This document shows, piece after piece, positions 6,112 through 9,040 of a DNA stretch of 9,040 bases. The position numbers were made by a program, and so were the translations under genes. The DNA comes from Alphaproteobacteria bacterium (GTDB lineage: Bacteria > Pseudomonadota > Alphaproteobacteria > Rhodobacterales > Rhodobacteraceae). Below the pieces are notes generated by a model that was not told the origin of the DNA, ran no database searches, and was given only the letters and a program-made list of their open reading frames with translations. The stretch lies in contig JAUHWJ010000047.1 in assembly GCA_030424705.1 (NCBI GenBank), forward strand, positions 1-9,040, read 5' to 3'. Numbering within the stretch: the stretch's first letter is position 1; the number at the start of each line of letters is the position of its first letter.

Positions 6112-7920
6112 TCACAGCGCGGCGCAGGCCTTGCCGAGCCAGGCCCGCTCCGCCTCCCCCAGCAGCGGCGCCAGCGCCGCCTCCACCCGCGCGTGATAGG
6201 CGTTCAGCCAGTCGCGCTCCGCCCGGCCCAGCAGCGCGGGGTCGATCAGGCGGCGGTCGATGGGGCAGAGCGTCAGCGTCTCGAAGCCGAGCATCGGGCG
6301 CTCCCCGCCCTCGGGGACGGACGGCCCCTCGACCAGCACGAGATTCTCGATCCGGATTCCGAATGCGCCCGTGCGGTAATAGCCGGGTTCGTTGGAGCAG
6401 ATCATGCCCGCCCGCAGCGGAACGGTTCCCCGCCGAGAGAGGCTCTGCGGCCCTTCATGGACGCCGAGATAGGCGCCGACGCCGTGGCCCGTGCCGTGGT
6501 CGTAGTCGAGCCCGGCGCGCCAGAGCGGCGCTCGGGCGAGCGTGTCGATATCCCGCCCCGTCGTCCCCTCGGGAAAGCGCGCAATCGTCACCGCGATCAT
6601 CGCCTTCAGGACGAGCGTGAAGGCGCGCGCGGCGCCCTCCGGAGGGAAGCCGACCGTAACGGTGCGGGTGATGTCCGTCGTTCCGTCGAGATATTGCCCG
6701 CCGGAATCGATCAGCATCAGTTCGCCGGGCGAGAGTCGCCGGTCCGTCGCCTCCGTGACCCGATAGTGGACGATCGCGCCGTTCGGGCCGGAGCCGACGA
6801 TGCTGTCGAAGCTGATGTCCATCAGCGCGTTGGTCGCCCGCCGCTCCGCCTCCAGACGCTTCGCGATGGCGATCTCGGTGAGGCCGCCGCCGGGCGCTTC
6901 TCGATCCAGCCAGCAGAGGAAGCGGGCCATGGCCGCGCCGTCCCGCAGATGCGCCTCACGGGCGCCCGCCGCCTCCGCCTCCGTCTTGATCGCCTTCGGC
7001 AGGCGGCAGGGATCATCCCCCTTCGCGATCCGGGCGCCTCCCCCCTCCGCCGCGCGGAAGAGGGCGAAGGGCGCGCTCTGCCCGTCCAGAAGCAGCGCCT
7101 TGCCGCAGAGTCCGCCGACCGCCGCCTCGAATTCGTCCCGCGGGCGGATAGCGACGCCCTCGCCCAGATGCGCCCGCAATCCTTCCGCCTCCTGCCCCGG
7201 CCGGAGGAAGAGCGTCACCGCGCCCGCCGCGTCGATCAGCGCGAAGACGAGCGGAGCGGGGAGGCGCGGCAGGTCGTCTCCGCGGATGTTGAGGAGCCAG
7301 GCGACGCTGTCCGGCAGGGTGAGCGCCGCCGCGTCCGCCCCCGCCGCCCGGATCGCAGCCGCGACTATCTCCCGCTTCTCCGCTGCGCTTCTCCCGGCCA
7401 GCGCGTCAGGATACGGGCGGATGGGGGCTGCGGGCGGGGCCGGCCGGTCCTCCCACACCGCGTCGAGCGGGTTGCCCTCGACCGGCGCCGCCTCCATTCC
7501 GGCTGCGGCGAGCCGGGCCCTCAGAGCCTCGATCTCGGTGAGGCCGTGGAGCCACGGGTCGAAGCCGATCTTCGCGCCCGCCTTCGCCGCGCCTGCGATC
7601 CAGGCGCCGACCGGCGCTTCATGGAGCGGCTGGAGGGACCAGAGAGCTCCGTCCGCCTGCTGTCTGGCCTGGAGCGTGTAGCGCCCGTCGATGAAGAGGG
7701 CGGCCCTGTCCGCCAAGACCGTGGCGACGCCGGCCGAGCCGGTGAAGCCGGTCAGCCAGGCGAGCCGCGCGTCGGAGGGCGGGACATATTCGCCCTGATG
7801 CGCGTCGGCGCGTGGGACGAGGAACCCGTCCAGACCCCTCCGCGCCAGTTCCGCGCGGAGGCGCGAGAGCCGCGCGCTCCGGTCCGCCGCCGCGCCCGGG
7901 GCTTCGAAAGTCTGGAACAT
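6112..7920 (-). CDS. Xaa-Pro aminopeptidase (aminopeptidase P, peptidase family M24B)
   Basis: The 602-residue length and layout match the large cytosolic aminopeptidase P type found in alphaproteobacteria and eukaryotes (XPNPEP1-like), not the roughly 440-residue E. coli PepP. It has two N-terminal creatinase-like domains (about 15-150 and 165-310), a pita-bread catalytic domain (about 315-540) and a C-terminal extension of some 60 residues. It releases an N-terminal residue preceding proline. The dinuclear metal ligands are all visible: D405 and D416 (IDSGGQYLDGTTD), H479 (GTGHG), E511 (SNEPGYY) and E525 (RIEN). Substrate-binding or proton-shuttle histidines are H385 (IVHYR) and H488 (GVHEG). 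The early YVPPSDARLAWLTGFTGSAG (45-64) is a family hallmark. The ATG at 7920 is preceded by GGAG 8 bases away. It follows the lipoprotein gene by 69 bases on the same strand and could share its transcript. Presumably a housekeeping peptide-recycling enzyme, with no evident tie to the downstream operon. Confidence 0.95.
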   Translation of the reverse strand: MFQTFEAPGAAADRSARLSRLRAELARRGLDGFLVPRADAHQGEYVPPSDARLAWLTGFTGSAGVATVLADRAALFIDGRYTLQARQQADGALWSLQPLHEAPVGAWIAGAAKAGAKIGFDPWLHGLTEIEALRARLAAAGMEAAPVEGNPLDAVWEDRPAPPAAPIRPYPDALAGRSAAEKREIVAAAIRAAGADAAALTLPDSVAWLLNIRGDDLPRLPAPLVFALIDAAGAVTLFLRPGQEAEGLRAHLGEGVAIRPRDEFEAAVGGLCGKALLLDGQSAPFALFRAAEGGGARIAKGDDPCRLPKAIKTEAEAAGAREAHLRDGAAMARFLCWLDREAPGGGLTEIAIAKRLEAERRATNALMDISFDSIVGSGPNGAIVHYRVTEATDRRLSPGELMLIDSGGQYLDGTTDITRTVTVGFPPEGAARAFTLVLKAMIAVTIARFPEGTTGRDIDTLARAPLWRAGLDYDHGTGHGVGAYLGVHEGPQSLSRRGTVPLRAGMICSNEPGYYRTGAFGIRIENLVLVEGPSVPEGGERPMLGFETLTLCPIDRRLIDPALLGRAERDWLNAYHARVEAALAPLLGEAERAWLGKACAAL

Positions 7921-7989
7921 GGGTCTCGCTCCGCCTGCCTGTCCTCCGCCGACGGTGGACCGGCGCGGCGCCCCTCCGCAAGGCCCGCC

Positions 7990-8811
7990 TCACTCGGCGG
8001 AGACGTCCCGCGCCTCCACCCCGATCAGAAGCGTCAGCCGCTCGCCCGCCGGCCCGATCAGGCTCAGCCGCTCGGCGAGGCGCCCGCGGCGCCAGCCGAA
8101 GGGTTGCCGTTCGCCGCGCCACCGCGCTTCCGGCGCGTCGAGGAAGGCGAATTCCGCCGATTCGTCGACGAGGGCGGCGCGCGCCTTTTCGCCGGTGAGG
8201 TCGCGAAAACTGACAATCTCCGCCCGGCCCATCGGCTTCAGCGCCTCGGCGACGAGGCGGCGCGCGCCTTCGGGGCCGATCAGGAAGGCGGAGACGGCCG
8301 GCGCGAAGGCGAAGCTTTCGAGCGGGGCGAGCAGCGCGCCGTCCGCCGCGACCACGCGGCAGCCGCATTCGGGCTCCGCCCCCCGCCGTTCGAGCTGCGC
8401 GAGGCAGGCCGTGAGCGCGGCCTCCGCCGCCGTCGCGGCGTCTGGCGCGGGCGGAGAGGCGGCGGCGGCGGGGCAGGAGGCGGGCGGCGCGCCGCGCGCC
8501 AGCGCGCGCGGGAAGGCTGCGGCGAGGAAGGCCGCGCCCTCGGGCGAGGCGCGGATCCACGGCGCCGCCGCAACCTCCACACGCCGCGGGCCCGGCTCCG
8601 CCGCGATCCGCACCGCCGCCTCGGCCGCCCGAGACCCGGCGAGCCGCGCCTCCGCGGCTGTCTTCGCCTCGTAGGCCGGCGGCGCTTCCGGCGCGGCGAG
8701 CCGGGCGAGGTCGGCCGGCGACGGCCCGCTCAGGCCGCCGACCCCGGCGCCCGGCGCTGCGCAGGCCGTCAGCATCGCGACGCACCCGATTGCAATCATG
8801 ACGCGAATCAT
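7990..8811 (-). CDS. Ala-rich lipoprotein of unknown function with a C-x-C motif
   Basis: This is a 273-residue protein starting at ATG 8811. A GTG at 8856 would extend it by 15 residues but would push the charged MASIADKGGKGERTE ahead of the signal peptide and run into the divergent promoter region, so I reject it. MIRVMIAIGCVAMLTAC is a lipoprotein signal with lipobox L-T-A-C (C17). Ala follows at +2, so outer-membrane sorting is possible. Residues about 18-125 are Ala/Pro-rich and low in complexity. The better conserved-looking part starts near C136: LTACLAQLERRGAEPECGCR has three cysteines (C136, C149, C151; a further C113 lies upstream), followed by an AFAPAVSAFLIGPEGARRLV segment and several beta-like stretches to the end. 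The cysteines suggest disulfides or a metal site in the periplasm. I do not recognise the family. The next gene on the strand is the aminopeptidase, 69 bases on. Confidence 0.75.
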   Translation of the reverse strand: MIRVMIAIGCVAMLTACAAPGAGVGGLSGPSPADLARLAAPEAPPAYEAKTAAEARLAGSRAAEAAVRIAAEPGPRRVEVAAAPWIRASPEGAAFLAAAFPRALARGAPPASCPAAAASPPAPDAATAAEAALTACLAQLERRGAEPECGCRVVAADGALLAPLESFAFAPAVSAFLIGPEGARRLVAEALKPMGRAEIVSFRDLTGEKARAALVDESAEFAFLDAPEARWRGERQPFGWRRGRLAERLSLIGPAGERLTLLIGVEARDVSAE

Positions 8812-8846
8812 TTCGGTCCGCTCACCCTTTCCGCCCTTATCGGCTA

Positions 8847-8876
8847 TTGACGCCACCTTACGGCGAGGGGAATATT
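8847..8876 (+). promoter_or_regulatory. Candidate promoter for the cold-shock-domain gene
   Basis: TTGACG (8847-8852) is a 5-of-6 match to the -35 consensus. After an 18-base spacer comes AATATT (8871-8876), 4 of 6 for -10; GAATAT with a 17-base spacer is an alternative. Transcription would start near 8883 and give a leader of about 70 bases before the cold-shock start codon. The stretch is clearly more AT-rich than the genes around it. It lies in the 143-base divergent gap (8812-8954) that must also hold the lipoprotein promoter, for which I find no convincing match. Confidence 0.45.
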
Positions 8877-8894
8877 TGGCCAGAGGAAGCCGCA

Positions 8895-8910
8895 GGTGTT
8901 TCGATACACC
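8895..8910. repeat. 16-base near-palindrome: operator or leader hairpin upstream of the cold-shock gene
   Basis: GGTGTTTCGATACACC is a palindrome with one mismatched pair (positions 6 and 11), centred on TCGA. As DNA it could be a dimeric regulator's site between the divergent genes. As RNA, downstream of the predicted start, it would be a 5-bp stem (GGUGU/ACACC) with a 6-base loop in the cold-shock leader. It is followed by a T-rich stretch with three similar short units (TTTTGCGG 8915-8922, TTTTCGG 8924-8930, TTTGCG 8932-8937). Confidence 0.45.
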
Positions 8911-8954
8911 AAGATTTTGCGGGTTTTCGGATTTGCGTCCGGTGGGGTGACGGT

Positions 8955-9040
8955 TTGAGCGAGACGATGACGAGCGACGCCGAGGAGGTGCTGGGCCGCG
9001 TAAAGTGGTACGACGCCGGAAAAGGCTACGGCTTCGTCGC
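8955..9040 (+). CDS. Cold-shock-domain protein, N-terminal fragment (cut by the window edge)
   Basis: The frame reads to the end of the window and gives VLGRVKWYDAGKGYGFVA from residue 12. This matches the first strands of the cold-shock domain, including the RNP-1 type motif K-G-Y-G-F-V that binds single-stranded RNA or DNA. The family acts as RNA chaperones or regulators in the cytoplasm. Two starts are possible: TTG at 8955, with a partial Shine-Dalgarno GGTGGGG ending 7 bases before it, or ATG at 8967 with a poorer site. Either way there is a short acidic extension (SETMTSDAEEV) before the domain. Single-domain CspA proteins start almost directly at the first strand; extensions like this occur in the alphaproteobacterial proteins that carry two cold-shock domains. 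The remainder is outside the window, so one or two domains cannot be decided. Confidence 0.85.
   Translation, partial: MSETMTSDAEEVLGRVKWYDAGKGYGFV

Noticed and set aside
6031..8850. A 939-codon open frame on the plus strand opposite the aminopeptidase and lipoprotein genes
   Set aside because: It lies antisense to two well-supported genes, is extremely Arg/Ala/Gly/Pro-rich with no family motif, and is the usual by-product of high third-position GC.
8812..8856. GTG start 15 codons upstream for the lipoprotein
   Set aside because: It would place a charged segment before the lipoprotein signal and overlap the divergent promoter region; ATG 8811 gives a textbook lipobox signal.

Overview
The window looks like a chromosomal piece of a high-GC alphaproteobacterium. 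GC is about 70% or more by eye, with strong G/C bias at third codon positions. The protein families point to Rhodobacterales, Rhodospirillales or a nearby order: a long aminopeptidase P of about 600 residues, an orphan ABC_sub_bind-type binding protein, a heme-b membrane protein paired with a Tat-exported protein, and an N-terminally extended cold-shock protein. No lineage marker gene is present, so this placement is an inference. I see no mobile element, tRNA, rRNA or CRISPR array, and no gene-free stretch longer than about 150 bases.

Layout. The left edge (1-252, + strand) holds the last 83 codons of a protein whose tail resembles the C-terminal TPR-like end of class III adenylate/guanylate cyclases. 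It converges, with only 3 bases between stops, on a run of seven minus-strand genes filling 256-8811. In transcription order (right to left) these are: an Ala-rich lipoprotein (8811-7990); a Xaa-Pro aminopeptidase of family M24B (7920-6112); an ATP-grasp ligase related to D-Ala-D-Ala ligases (6031-4886, TTG start); a 750-residue protein fusing a membrane sensor-like half to a major facilitator transporter (4889-2637); an ABC_sub_bind-family periplasmic binding protein (2640-1468); a small Tat-exported intradiol-dioxygenase-like protein (1378-866); and a six-helix ferric-reductase-like di-heme membrane protein (861-256). The right edge (8955-9040, + strand) is the start of a cold-shock-domain gene, read divergently from the lipoprotein across a 143-base, AT-richer gap that contains a promoter-like pair and a short palindrome.

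Two units stand out. (1) ATP-grasp, sensor-MFS and binding protein form a tightly coupled operon. Both junctions are 4-base ATGA start/stop overlaps, and there is no ABC permease or ATPase. The binding protein may therefore serve the fused sensor/MFS protein rather than an ABC importer, while the ATP-grasp enzyme makes or modifies a carboxylate-amine ligated compound that is exported or sensed. I do not recognise this as a described system, and it is the best candidate here for one. (2) The Tat-exported protein and the di-heme membrane protein are separated by 4 bases. They look like an MsrPQ-style pair in which a membrane heme protein supplies electrons to a periplasmic partner. The partner is an intradiol-dioxygenase-like domain that has lost both tyrosine iron ligands, so it is unlikely to be a normal ring-cleavage enzyme.
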